NCBI RefSeq assembly: GCF_018873765.1
Contig: NW_025317353.1
Span: 310,001-374,000, forward strand
Direction of reading: 5' to 3'
DNA from: Telopea speciosissima
Taxonomy: Eukaryota; Streptophyta; Magnoliopsida; Proteales; Proteaceae
Length of the DNA stretch: 64,000 nucleotides
Of the stretch, positions 10,512 through 20,877 are shown piece by piece. The notes under the pieces were generated by a model, which saw only the letters and a program-made list of their open reading frames with translations, was not told the origin of the DNA and made no database searches. Each line of letters opens with the position of its first letter. Within the stretch, counting starts at the first letter, position 1. The position numbers and the translations under genes are program-made.

Positions 10512-10650
10512 GTTTTTTGATTGCTGCCTCAATTGAATTTCTTTCATCTTCCTTATTGTTTAGTCATTCTAATTTGTGCTATTTTTAAGTGAAGATTGTA
10601 ATCTAATCTGTCTGCATTTCCTTCTTCCTTTTTTCTTTCCTTTATCTTGA

Positions 10651-10873
10651 TTGAGCTCTAGAAGCAAGCATATTGAGGACCGGTTCCATATTCGTCAGAA
10701 TCTGTTTTCTCTGCCGTCGTTGAAATCATCTATGCTTTACAGTTGCAGAAGCCAACTCCAGAGCTGCGAAGAACAATCCACCTATGCGGAGCCTTTTGTT
10801 CTCACAACGCCTCTTTATTACATAAATGCCCCTCCCCACATTGGAAGCGCTTATACTACCATTGCCGCCTCCA
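10651..10873 (+). pseudogene. MetRS N-terminal fragment, unit 3
   Basis: Open frame with leader SRSKHIEDRFHI and core PFVLTTPLYYINAPPHIGSA, closest of all copies to the family sequence. It breaks off at TTIAAS, where aquaporin exon 1 sequence begins, at the same junction as in the other units. Confidence 0.75.
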
Positions 10874-10889
10874 TGAACAATCCGCCTCT

Positions 10890-11003
10890 AGTTTTGTTTC
10901 ATGATCTTCATCCTTGTTTACTGCACCGCCGGTATCTCTGGTGGGTAATCCATTTGTTAGCGGCTTTTTCTGTTTTCTGTTGTTTACAATTTGATTATAA
11001 AGA

Positions 11004-11052
<49 letters not shown>

Positions 11053-11515
11053 AGGAGGGTATATTAACCCAGCAGTAACGTTTGGGCTTTTCATTGCCCG
11101 TAAAGTCTCACAAATCCATGCTGTGATGTACATGGTGGCACAATGCTTGGGTGCAATGTGTGAAGTAGGGCTAGTAAAGGCCTTCCAAAAGTCTTACTAT
11201 GTGCAGTATGGTGGTGGGGCGAACGAGATCGCCGATGGCTACAGCAAAGGTGTGGGTTTGGCAGCTGAAATTATTGGTACCTTCGTTTTTGTCTACACTG
11301 TTTTCTCTGCTACTGAACTCATGAGAAGTGCCAAAGACTCCCATGTCCTAGTAAGTTCACCTGTTTTACTTGGAAAACAGAGTATTATTTGAAGTGATAT
11401 GGAAATCATTCTCAATTCTCATGTTAACCCACGTGGAAAACGTTCTAATTCAGAACTTTTGCTTGGGATTTGCAGGTATTGGCATCACTTCCAATTGGGT
11501 TTGCAAATTTGTTCC
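10890..11515 (+). pseudogene. PIP: PIP aquaporin fragment, unit 3 (exon 2 open)
   Basis: The exon 1 tail (about 10890-10948, CTAGISGG in frame) is followed by an intron with a long GT tract. Exon 2 at 11056-11350 is completely open: [48 protein letters not shown] and VYTVFSATE, covering helices 3 and 4 and loop D of a PIP. Exon 3 begins at 11475 with LASLPIGFA and is cut before the second NPA helix. With half the pore missing it cannot form a channel. Confidence 0.85.
11007..11050. repeat. (GT)n microsatellite in PIP intron
   Basis: About 22 GT units just upstream of the exon 2 acceptor. Other copies have roughly 4-9 units at the same position (5320, 16012, 25902, 31159, 37644, 48018), so this is a length-variable site within the array. 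Confidence 0.9.
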
Positions 11516-11727
11516 CTCCTTGGTGGATGGGACAACCAGGTTTTTTGATCAGCGCCACAATTGAATTTCTTCCTTCTTCTTTTCTCTTGTTTAGTTTTTA
11601 GTCATTCCCTCACAATGTTCATTCTAATTTGGGCTATTTTGAAGCGAAGATCGTAATCTACTGCCACTAGTTCTTCTACGCTTTGCTTACTGGTTTAGAT
11701 TGTTTTCTGATGTTTTGCTTGATACAG

Positions 11728-11889
11728 GTTGTTCAACCTCCTACAAATTCGGTTTCAGTCCCGAGGATTTTTTTTAAATTTTAACAGACCCAAGCACAAC
11801 CCTAAAGATCCGGCTCCACCGTGTACACTTCACCTTATTCAAGCAGTCAAAGCTCAAATCTGCAGCCTTGCACTGCCAAAAAATTTCAG
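11728..11889 (+). pseudogene. Hybrid RAE1 exon / segment H, copy 2
   Basis: Starts VVQPPTNSVSVPRI with the same 13-bp internal deletion as at 6007, then continues into the KDPAPP-type stretch. Confidence 0.65.
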
Positions 11890-12282
11890 ATGGAGATGGT
11901 GTTTTCAATTGGAGTTTGAACTAGGCTGGTGCAGAGGAGGAACTTTGGGAGTATTATTTGATGGCTGTATTCCGTTCAAGTTGAAGGTGAACTTTCATGG
12001 ATTTAGGCCCAGCATTGCTTTTCGGAGCTCAATGTTAAGAGATGAAAAAAAACATTTGCATAATTGAGTATAGCAGAGATAATGATCTTGAGATGGATGA
12101 TTGGGCAAGATTGGGAATGATAGTGCTTCTTTAGTTAGCTTAAATCGAAGCTTATGCTTACCTGGAAGGCTCAAATTAGGCTGATTCAACATTTTACGTT
12201 GGCGTTTCCTTTCTGTCTTATGATTGGCAATGTGAATTAGATAATTTTCAACATGCTTCAACATGCTTTTACCATGGATACC
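11890..12282 (+). repeat. Array segment G, copy 3
   Basis: As 6174-6640 but with only one GATTGGCAATGTGAATTAGA block. No gene seen. Confidence 0.55.
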
Positions 12283-12968
12283 ATTAATTGATTAAAGTAC
12301 TTGGGAGGTACCTCAAATTTCAAAAGTAACATATGAGGTTCCTTGTGAACTTAGTCCTACTCCAAACCGAAGATATTTCCAATTTTACCCTCTCAACCCC
12401 ACTCCTTGCCTCACCTTCACCTTCACTTCCCCTACCTCAGCCACTGCTTCCACCTTGCTGCAACCACCTGCTCTTTCCCCTTAGACCACCCCCCTTCCAT
12501 CCCCTTGTATAAACTAGTGTTGGGTTTACGTAGTATAGAAGGTCCTTCTAACGATTCGTACCACCCATCTCTTTAAGCCGTAAGTCTCACTATTTTCAAC
12601 CCAGAATTCATGTCGAAGTCTGGTTGAAATCGATGAAGTCACGGTTAGGAGAAAACGAAGGGCACAATCCACTGCGCTGAAGCATCCTCAGTTCCTTTAT
12701 GGGAGAAGTCACCGGATTCAGGTGTGGAATTGATGTCTTCCGGAGCTGACTCACATCGGAACCGGTGTTATCCCAAGACCACTTTGAGGGGGAAAAACAG
12801 ATTGTAATGGTGGGAACAAGTGAGTGATTCTCTATTTCTTTTAAAGATGAGCTCTTTTTTTTCTGTTTCTCGTTTCTGGGATCAAACTCTTTTTTTCTTC
12901 CTCAACCTTTCTTCCTATCTGACATGAATTTTTTTTACCTATATTTTTTCCCGTTTGAAATTTTACAG

Positions 12969-14130
12969 CTAGAAGCATCGATGAACCAGGAATTGATTCA
13001 GAAAATTCCTATGTTTAAGCTTCCTTTGAGCATCCTTTGTCGTGTTATACACATTGAGTTGCTGGCATTCCTCTTTGTAATTTCACCTCTCCTTCTCTCT
13101 TTGGGTGTTTTGTATTTTTGTTGATTTCTCCTATTTCCAGGCTGAACAAGAAACAAATGAGGTTTATGCGCAAATTACCTTGCCATCTGAAGCAGATGTA
13201 AGACTTACTTTTCAAATTTCAACCCGTTCAATTATGAAGTTGCAAGTGGAGAAAATTTAATTTAAAGTTTTCTGATATAATTTCTATTTTCTACAGCAAA
13301 GTGAGCCCAGGAGTCCTGATCCAAGCACTCCTGAACTGCCGCGACCTACCATTTACTCTTTCTGCAATATTTTAACTGCATCTGAATATCTGATACAAGT
13401 ATTCATGGCGGCTTCTTCGTTCATCGGAAACATGCTAACAAATGCCTTCCTCCATTGGTATTTCTCATTCTATTTTGTTGTTTCTTTGTACTTCACTTCC
13501 TTTAGTGGTTTTCTTTCTTGAAGGATATGAACCTGTCAACCCCAACCCAGGAATTGACTGCAATTACGAGTGGTGATTTAAGCATATCTTCAGAGGTACC
13601 TGCAGTTGCGTTTTTCTGTTTTATTTTATGGCAAAATTACATTTTGGTTGGTTGTAGTTTGATGTCCAAGACTCCAAGTTATTTCAGATACATTGTCAAA
13701 CAAATCAGAGCTAAACTTTCCATTCCAAATGGTATTAAACATGGTGGTATGCGGACATGTAAATGGCTGTGGAGTCCTACCTCTTTCAAATTGAATGTAC
13801 CTGGTCAACCCCATAGGCATTTGCTTACAACAGGATCGAGTACGTTTATCACTTCTAGGAGATTGGTTGCAGGGGATGCTTTTTTTTTCCGCAGGTATTT
13901 GAGCAGAGGGCTTTAATATGATCACATCTTCTCTCCGCTTTCCAATTTTTCTTTGTATTATTACTTACTGATTATGTAGGGGGAGAATGCAGAATTAAGT
14001 ACATGTTGGAGTTAGGCGTCTTGGTCGTCAACAAAGTAACCATGCCATCATCTGTGATATCAAGCCAAAGCATTCACCTCTGGTTTTTCTGTCGAATAAA
14101 CATTAGAGGGATTTCTGCTTACTGTTTTGT
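12969..14130 (+). pseudogene. ARF: ARF fragment, unit 3
   Basis: Exons: a 12969-13064, b 13141-13197 (AEQETNEVYAQITL, with a good GATGTAAG donor), c 13297-13457, d 13524-13595, e 13804-13893, f about 13980-14130. Exon c is frame-broken inside the B3 start because of an added ATCTGAAT-like duplication near 13381. Exon d has lost the AAGGATCTTCATGG block. The acceptor of e is CTG instead of CAG. Exon f carries the same shifted frame as all other copies. It is more decayed than unit 2. Confidence 0.8.
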
Positions 14131-14342
14131 TGTTACTATGTCCCCATTCGAAGATCTCTATGGCCTTCCTTTACTCTCAGCATGTCATGGAGAAGAGAGG
14201 GGTTAGTGTGTTGGTTGCAGTCCTGATATGCACCACCGTTCCATGTTGCAGAGTGAGGTTGGGAAAGGAAGAGAGACAGTGAGATCGATTCGTAACAGAG
14301 GGGTGGGGGTGTAGAGGGTAGAGATGGGAGTGGGTGAAATGT

Positions 14343-14478
14343 TAAAAGGGCAAATTTTGGAAAAAATTGAATTTGGGGTAGGACTAGGTCACAAAGAACC
14401 CCAAACATTCCTTTTAAAACTTGAGGTACCTCATAGGTACTTTAATCAAATATTGGGCACCTTACATGTAATTTACCC
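14343..14478. repeat. Right terminal inverted repeat, unit 3
   Basis: Best preserved right end, finishing ACATGTAATTTACCC. Confidence 0.6.
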
Positions 14479-15050
14479 TTACTTTTATGGATAATTGGTA
14501 TAAACCACTTCCAGTTGCAACAGCAGCTAAATGTAGCACACGGCCGGGAAGAAGAAAGGAGCACAGTGGGGGAAAGGGACAGTTTAATAAAAGGAAAAAT
14601 CAGAATTGTAAAAAAAGAGAGAAAGTTTCATGTACTCAGGTAACATAGTACATTCCAGTCAAACTTTTTCTTACAGAAACATTTCTTTCTATTGACTTGT
14701 GGCTATTGTTCATTAGCAGCACCTGTGGAGAGCAGCAGAGGCAGACACTGTAGTTTCAAAATCATGCTTCTCAAGAATAAAACTAAGGTCCTCCAGTATT
14801 TATGCATTGCTGTTGAGAAGTAGGTAACATAGTAAAAAAATAGGGTTTTTTTGTGTGACTATTTTACCCCTTTTTTCCGTACTGATGCAGTAGTTTCAAA
14901 ATCATGCTTCTCAACAATCCTTGCTTTGGTTTATAGTTGAGAAGTATAATCTGAGGTTTTCATTTGAACAACAATGTCTGATATTGCATTTGAAGAGGAT
15001 CGCTCCATTTTTTTCTAACTTTTTCCCTTTCTTGAATATAGATCTTGAAG
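14479..15050 (+). repeat. Array segment S2, copy 3
   Basis: As 3594-4110, with the internal direct repeat near 14750 and 14890. No gene seen. Confidence 0.55.
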
Positions 15051-15125
15051 CTTATCAACTGCCACCAGTATTTTGATCCTTTGCTAACTTGTGTAGGTTG
15101 TATTCTAATATTTTATTTGATACAG

Positions 15126-15212
15126 GTTGTTCAACCTCCTACAAATTCGGTAATGAGCCTTAGTTTCAGTCCTGGCGGAAATTACCTCGTCGATACTTCT
15201 TGGGACAACCTG
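15126..15212 (+). pseudogene. RAE1: RAE1 WD40 exon, copy 7
   Basis: An 87-bp exon reading VVQPPTNSVMSLSFSP and ending TSWDNL (the last codon CAG is now CTG, which also alters the donor context). Confidence 0.75.
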
Positions 15213-15748
15213 GTTTTTTGATCGCCGCTACAATTAAACTTCTTCGTTCTTCCTTTTTTCTCTTCTTTATTTTTAGTCATTCCCCTGCAGTCTTTATTCT
15301 AATTTTTGCTCATTTGAAGTGAAGATCGTAATCTAATCTTTACGCATTTCCTTTTATATGTGAAACTTTACTATTTCTCTGGAATTCAGGGGTTGTGGCA
15401 GTCACTCCGGTCAGTCTACACGCCCATTTCATTCCTTCCTAAGTCAGAAATGCTCTCTCCCGCCCTCCCTCTCCTCACAAAGACCTCATCCAGCTGCTTT
15501 CCATGTTGAGTTACGATACCAGCAGAGACCACAGTCCAAATTCTTTGAACAGGTGAAGGGAAATTTTTTGTTGGTTGAAGAAGTGGACCAATAAGTAAAA
15601 TGTTCGCCATCCAAAAACACTGGATAACTTGATTCTTCGTCTTCAATGTGCACCTCTCTCTCTCTCTCTAAAGAGAACCCAAATGGGATAAATTTTTGAT
15701 GCTTTGCTTACTCGTTTAGGTTGTTTTCTGATGTTTTGCTTGTTGCAG

Positions 15749-15837
15749 GTTGTTCAACCTCCTCCAAATTCGGTTACGACCTTTAGTTTCAGTCCCGAGG
15801 GAAATTACCTCGTTGCTACTTCTTGGGACAGCCGGGG
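15749..15837 (+). pseudogene. RAE1: RAE1 WD40 exon, copy 8 (interrupted)
   Basis: Reads VVQPPPNSVTTFSFSP through ATSWDS and then runs into the poly-T of a truncated LINE, exactly where the intron poly-T normally starts. Confidence 0.7.
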
Positions 15838-15945
15838 TTTTTTTTTTTTTTTGGGTGAATAAATATGTATAACCATACCCCAGGGAGGCAGGGAAGAGAG
15901 AAAGGAAAATACAAGGGAAGAGGGGGGAGGGGAGAAACAAAGCCA
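15838..15945 (-). mobile_element. 5'-truncated LINE tail
   Basis: Starts with a long T run then GGGTGAATAAATATG, the reverse of an AATAAA...TTCACCC-poly(A) LINE 3' end like those at 26787 and 38787. After about 110 bp the sequence jumps directly to AATCATCTTCATCCTTGTTAGC, the PIP exon 1 tail. The ~700 bp between RAE1 and PIP in other units, including the MetRS fragment, is missing here. Confidence 0.65.
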
Positions 15946-16027
15946 ATCATCTTCATCCTTGTTAGCTGCTTTTTCTGTAATCTGTTGTCTACAATTTGAT
16001 TATAAACAATTGTGTGTGTGTGTACAG

Positions 16028-16480
16028 GAGGACATATTACCCAGCAGTAACGTTTGGGCTTTTCATAGGCCGTAAAGTGTCACTAATCCGTGTGTGATGT
16101 ACATGGTGGCACAATGCTCGGGTGCAATGTATGAAGTAGGGATAGTAAAGGCCTTCCAAAAGTCTTACTATGTGCAGTATGGTGGTGGGGCGAACGAGAT
16201 TGCCGATGGCTACAGCAAAGGGGTGGGTTTGGCAGCTGAAATTATTGGTACCTTCATCTTTGTCTACACTGTTTTCTCTGCTACAGATCCCATGAGAAGT
16301 GCCCGAGACTCCATCCCTGTAAGTTCACCTGTTTTACTTGGAAAACAGAGTATTATTAGAATTGATATAGAAATCATTCTCAATTCTCTTGTTAACCCAC
16401 ATGGAAAGCGTTCTAATTCAGAACTTTTGTTGGGATTTACAGGTATTGGCACCACTTCCAATTGGGTTTGCAGTTTCCCC
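16028..16480 (+). pseudogene. PIP: PIP aquaporin fragment, unit 4
   Basis: Exon 2 (16028-16318) has a 1-base loss in the NPA region (CATATTACCCAGCAG), so INPAV is out of frame. Downstream it is open through [20 protein letters not shown] and [17 protein letters not shown]. Exon 3 starts at 16442 with [10 protein letters not shown]-type codons and ends in a C-rich run joined to RAE1 flank. The MetRS part is absent because of the LINE-linked deletion. Confidence 0.8.
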
Positions 16481-16696
16481 CCTCCCCCTTGGTGGGTGGG
16501 ACAACCAGGTTTTTTGATCGCCGCCACAATTGAATTTCTTCCTTCTTCTTTTCTCTTCTTTATTTTTTAGTCACTCCCTCACAATGCTCATTCTAATTTG
16601 CGCTATTTTGAAGTGAAAATCGTAATCTACTGCCACTAGTATTTCTATGCTTTGCTTACTGGTTTAGATTGTTTTCTGATGTTTTGCTTGATACAG

Positions 16697-16852
16697 GTTG
16701 TTTGACCTCTTACAAATTTGGTTTCAGTCCCGAGGATTTTTTTTAAATTTTTAACAGGCCCAAGCCCAAAAGGTCCGGCTCCACCAGGTACACTTCACCT
16801 TATTCCAGCAGTCAAAGCTCAAACCTGCAGCCTTGCACTGCAAAAAAATATC
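16697..16852 (+). pseudogene. Hybrid RAE1 exon / segment H, copy 3
   Basis: Starts GTTGTTTGACC (TGA in frame) and has the shared 13-bp deletion. The KPNP stretch is shortened. Confidence 0.6.
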
Positions 16853-17150
16853 AGATGGAGATGGTGTTTTCAATAGGAATTTGAACTTGGCAGGTGCAAA
16901 GGAGGAACTTTGGGAGTATAATTTGATGGCTGTATCCGTTCAAGCTGAAGGTAAACTTTCATGGATTTAAGACCAGCATTGCTTTTCGTAGCTTAATGTT
17001 AGGAGATTAAAAAAAAACATGTGCATAATTGAGTGTAGCGGAGATAATGATCTTGAGATGGATGATTGGGCAAGATTGGGAATGATAGTGCTTCTTTATT
17101 TAGCTTAAATCCAAGCTTAAGCTTACCTGGCAGGCTCAAGTTTTGCTGGT
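16853..17150 (+). repeat. Array segment G, copy 4; end of array block I
   Basis: Homology to the other G copies ends near GGCTCAAGTTTTGCTGG at 17150. The next module (ARF) is absent, so this marks one edge of the array. Confidence 0.55.
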
Positions 17151-18189
17151 TAAACACCAATACATTATGGATGCACATGATTAATGGGAAGTACTAATTG
17201 TATGCAAAGCATGTGGGAATGCTCTCTTTGTGATCACTAAAACAATGCAAGAGTAACCCATGGGAAATTTCTATTGCTCTGCATGCAAATAGCACTCACT
17301 TGTACTTGAATTGAGCTCAGAAAATTACCATGTGGCTAATGCAAACCATGTCCTATTCCAATTTTAGTTATTTAAGGAATGATATAGATTGACCAAATGA
17401 CCAAAGGAGTGAGATAGATACGATACCCCCTTATTTTGGCATCATATATGCTTAGAGATGAATTTTGATGGGTTTCAATCCATAGATAAGGAGACCCACA
17501 TCATTAAATTAGGAAGAGGAGAAAGAGCTTATGAAGGGGCGTGTACATGGTCACAAGCCCACCTTTTTACAACAACAACAACTCAGCCTTATCCTAACTA
17601 AATGGGGTCGGCTACATGGATCCTAGTTAGAAACAAAAATTAATAATAAGAAGTAGAAGAAGGATATTTGTTTGGGTCGGCTACATGTTTCACCCACCTT
17701 TTTTCCTTTCAGTAAATTTCAGATTCATTCTCACTTAGTCTCTCATAACTTTCAATCATATATAAATCAATACACGCTATTTAGAGGTTCTAGATTTTCA
17801 AAGCTCTACTTTTTAGCACTTAACATATGAGTAAAGGACCTATGTTTGGGTTGAAATTTATACACAGTTGGGATATTGAATTTTATTTGTCTACAAATTT
17901 TGGGCTCCACACAAACTAGTTGTCATCGTCCATGAAACCCACCGATCAACAGACATTGTTTAAAAAATTGGACTTGGATTGGTCGAATTGACCAATTTAG
18001 ATATGTATTGATTGTGATTGATCCTGATTTTGGATATACTGATCCAGTTGATTCTAGGGTTTTAGGACCAAATCATTGAGTTTTCAGATCTAAGGGGTCA
18101 ATTCATGGGTTTCTAGTATAGATTCGATATTTGATTCTGAATTTAAAATCATTGGTCCATCTCACAAAAATACGATTAAATTATATGTA
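17151..18189. other. Non-array DNA; SINE-like tract at 17565-17640
   Basis: No exon recognised. At 17565-17640 a run of ACAACAACAAC is followed by TCAGCCTTATCCTAACTAAA and GGGGTCGGCTACATGGATCC, a string I recall as a dispersed plant retroposon sequence (Au-like SINE region). A second GGGTCGGCTACATG lies at 17677. Without a tRNA-like head the SINE call is tentative. Confidence 0.4.
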
Positions 18190-18408
18190 TTAAACAAATG
18201 CTTTTTGTTCCTAGGGTGTTTAAATTATACGTATTAAATTTACCCATTCTTTTTTTTTAGTAAAATTAAGGTCCCATTCAATATTTCAAAGACACCGATT
18301 TCCTGTTTAAAATCCATGTGGTGATTAGGCTGATTAGGAGTTTTTTTTTTTCTAAGTAGAAGGCTGATAAGCAGATGTTTTTGAATTTTGATGGTTATGG
18401 CGGAACTT

Positions 18409-18428
18409 TTTTTTTTTTTTTGGTAAGA
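18409..18428. mobile_element. 20-bp micro retro-insertion
   Basis: Twelve Ts plus TGGTAAGA flanked by perfect 15-bp copies of GTTATGGCGGAACTT (18394-18408, 18429-18443). The paralogous site at 23561 has a single similar string and no insert. This is what an extremely 5'-truncated poly(A) retroelement would leave on the minus strand. Confidence 0.7.
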
Positions 18429-18541
18429 GTTATGGCGGAACTTAGGAACAGATTTGCGAGAATATTTATTACAATATTATTATTACATTTAGTGGGACCT
18501 AGCAATAGCTGTCAATTAATAACTGACTCGAGATCGATATC

Positions 18542-18557
18542 TGTTTTTTTGGTAAGA
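18542..18557. mobile_element. 16-bp micro retro-insertion
   Basis: TG-T7-GGTAAGA between GACTCGAGATCGATATC (18525-18541) and GACTCGATCGATATC (18558-18572). The same insertion with a longer T run is at about 23667-23686, so it predates duplication A. Confidence 0.6.
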
Positions 18558-19050
18558 GACTCGATCGATATCATTGACACGATCGCACGCATGTCTCTAC
18601 ACTTGGCGAGTATCTTTGACGCCACCTTCATAAATATCTCTCGTCGTCCGTTATTCCGTTTCTTCGCTTTCAAATCAATTCCAAATACTTTCCATTTTGT
18701 TTCATGGCTCAAGATTTGATTAGCTTTGTGTACAAGTCTCAATATTACCTTGCAAGAGACTTTCTATTTTCGAAGTAGGCAGCTACAGCTATATGTATTC
18801 AAGACAACAGAGTCTTTCCTTCACAATTTATAAATGAGATTGAATTTGGGTTTGTGCTAATGGTTGTATGATACAGTGAGGTGAGAGACCTTATAGGTGA
18901 GATACCTAGGAGAGAGTGAGAGGCTCAATCCACCCTAAACCCTTCTATGTTTTCTATCTTCTTTTTCTTTCCATTCGATACCCTGTGTTGTGGTTAATAT
19001 TCTGAGCTCTTTTGTTCAACTGAGATTCTATCGTGGGTGTTGTGTTACTG

Positions 19051-19240
19051 CTGGAATTCTATGTAGAATGTTACAGGAGTGCTTGGTATTATAGTTGCTG
19101 GTTGGAGAAGACTGAACATACCTTGTGGCTCACTGGACTGAGTTGCTGGAATTCTATGTTGAATGTTACAGGAGTGCTTGGGATTATAGTTGCTCATTGG
19201 AGAAGACTGAACATACCTTGCGGCTCACTGTCTTTCACTC
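19051..19240 (+). repeat. 95-bp tandem duplication
   Basis: CTGGAATTCTATG...GGCTCACTGGACTGAGTTG occurs twice with a 95-bp period. One frame reads MLNVTGVLGIIVA. The same tandem pair is at 24170-24359. Confidence 0.75.
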
Positions 19241-19309
19241 AATCACAGCCTCACTCACAGGTAACCAGTCGGGCCAGTATAAATTCTAAACTGCTAAAAA
19301 CCTGACCGG

Positions 19310-19564
19310 AAATAATCCTTAGAGTCATGAGACGAACTCTGTTAAGATCCGTAATTCGCTCTCCCCTCCGAATTGCAGAAGACCAAACCCATTTTATGCT
19401 TCCATCATCAATATAACTTTAACTCCTTCGAAGCTGAGAAGGTGGTTCTTTCCATCAACGAAAGCGCTCCTCCTGTTCCCGAGGCCAGGTTAACCCAACC
19501 ACAGAAGAAGAAAGCAGTTCCGATCAATTTCGAAAACATTAGAACCAAACGTAGAAGAAATTGA
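19310..19564 (+). pseudogene. Unidentified exon-like segment (dup B, copy 1)
   Basis: After a GAATTGCAG acceptor-like site, an open frame of about 62 codons reads KTKPILCFHHQYNF, then SINESAPPVPEARL, then a basic end TKRRRN and TGA. Upstream in another frame is MRRTLLRSVIRSPLRIAEDQ, which looks like an organelle-targeting leader but stops soon after. I do not recognise the gene. A diverged copy is at 47020-47310, next to array material, so the segment was once part of the mosaic. Confidence 0.4.
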
Positions 19565-19706
19565 TTAAGGAAAACAGGCCTGTCCTATGCATCTTCTTCT
19601 ACCCCTAATCGCTCCCTTACTTTGCTTGCAATTTTTTTGTTGTCTACATTTTTTTCATATATCCAAATCACTTGGGTCCTGGAGTCTAATTCTATTTTTC
19701 ATTCAG

Positions 19707-19772
19707 GGTTTCATCCAGGGCTATGACGCAACCAATCAGTGCTTTACATGCTTAGAAGGCAACCAAAAGAAG
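19707..19772 (+). pseudogene. Possible 66-bp exon, unknown
   Basis: After CATTCAG and before GGTACC there is an open 22-codon stretch, GFIQGYDATNQCFTCLEGNQ plus KK, with a GT following. It contains two cysteines in CFTC. No flanking exon supports it. Confidence 0.25.
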
Positions 19773-20499
19773 GTACCCTGGTTTGTTTTTTAGGCAGCTT
19801 ATTGTGAAACCCTTGAAACTACTTTGCATGTTCTTAACTATAAAATTGGGCTCCTGAACTGTCTTCAGACTTGGAGGAATTAACCAGAAGAATTTTACAA
19901 CCTGAAGTTGAATGGTCCATTTCTTCCTTGCCTATCAGAGCTCTCATGCCTGTTTGCATGTACATGTTCCTGCATTGTGTGCGTGCGTGTATGTGTAGAA
20001 ATAGAGGTTCAATATCTGTAATATGGAATATTTTAATTTTTATTGGTACACCCTCCTACAAGTAACAAAAAAAAAAAGAAAAAAATAGATTCTTAAGGTG
20101 AATAATCATAGTTTATATTCTGGTAGTGGCTAAATTATGATTAGAAACCTTTGTTCTGTATGCCCTCATTATTTTTTGTGAAAATGCACTACATTTGATC
20201 TAGGTTTGGTGGTTCTGGAGGCTTTTGCACTGGCGATGAGAGGTTGCAGTGTTGCAGTTAATGTTCAAATTGGTTAGTAGTTGCATCCGATTTTAATTTT
20301 CTTTTCTTTAACATGATCCATGAGTTTTAACTTTTTCATGTTTTTCCAGATAGGAAACATTGGTTTAGTGTTGTCTCTTCATTCTGTGGTGTATAACAAT
20401 GCTTTTTGGTTTTTCTAGGACATAGGTGCTAAGTTTATGGAATTCCAGTTAGTTCTTCATCTCTAGTCCTATTACTCCATTTTGTCATGGTTCTGGTTG
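19773..20499. other. No gene seen
   Basis: AT-rich, intron-like sequence with several T-rich tracts. No exon I can support. Confidence 0.4.
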
Positions 20500-20877
20500 T
20501 TTTAGGTATTTCGTTTCCTGCATATTTATAAGGAGATCATGGAAATGATGTTACTTGTATGGCTGATCATGCTCAGGAAACCTTGGACATTTGCACATGT
20601 AGTTGGATGCATTCCTCATCTTGCCTCTAGCCTGCATTGCACTTTTCAATGACAGCCTAGAGTGGTCAATGAGATGGCTAATGAGTTGACCAAGCAAGGC
20701 GTTTTACTTTTGAGATTCTGCTACGGGAATACCATTCCATTATGAGGTGTGGGCTTTTATAGGGGGTGGGGGTGTAGTTCTTTGTTGTTGTATAATATCT
20801 GTGCTCTTGCCTCCTTGGAGGCCTGTTATACCATATTATCTTTCTTTTTATAAAATTTATGTTGATTAAAAAAAATA
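20500..20877 (+). mobile_element. LINE 3' end with RNase H remnant
   Basis: At 20655-20746 a frame reads RVVNEMANELTKQG and stops at TGA. This resembles the end of the RNase H domain of plant L1 LINEs, where HVYREAN-ADxLAK-type motifs occur. It is followed by a typical 3' tail with TTGTTGTATAA, TTTTATAAAATTTATGTTGA and an A run at about 20868-20876. It lies on the plus strand, opposite to the other LINEs here. It is 5'-truncated and decayed. Confidence 0.5.

Larger units (their letters stand above)
12283..14478 (+). mobile_element. TIR-bounded ARF module, unit 3
   Basis: Same organisation as 6644-8842, at nearly the same length (2.2 kb). The left repeat is about 12283-12406 and the right repeat 14343-14478, ending GTAATTTACCC. 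Reading the right end on the other strand against the left end gives an extended match including GATTAAAGTAC, GAGGTACCTCAA and TAGTCCTACCCCAAA versus TAGTCCTACTCCAAA. No transposase. Confidence 0.55.
18190..19250 (+). repeat. Long direct duplication A, copy 1
   Basis: About 1.05 kb matching 23325-24355. Shared landmarks: GCTTTTTGTTCCTAGGGTGT, TTAGTAAAATTAAGG, ATTCAATATTTCAAAGACAC, GACTCGATCGATATCATTGA and the GCTGGAATTC tandem repeat. Its first bases also match a piece of the dioxygenase exon 1 on the other strand. It contains micro-insertions at 18409 and 18542. It may carry a promoter/5' leader: a short ORF starts at 18704 (MAQDLISFVYKSQYYLAR) but stops after about 24 codons. Confidence 0.7.

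Noticed and set aside
10890-11515. Functional aquaporin gene
   Set aside because: No first exon start, no second NPA helix and no C terminus in any copy.
4101-17150. Helitron as the vehicle for the multi-gene mosaic
   Set aside because: Same-strand gene fragments with introns would fit, but I could not find a TC start, CTRR end or terminal hairpin at unit borders, nor Rep/helicase motifs. Left open but unsupported.
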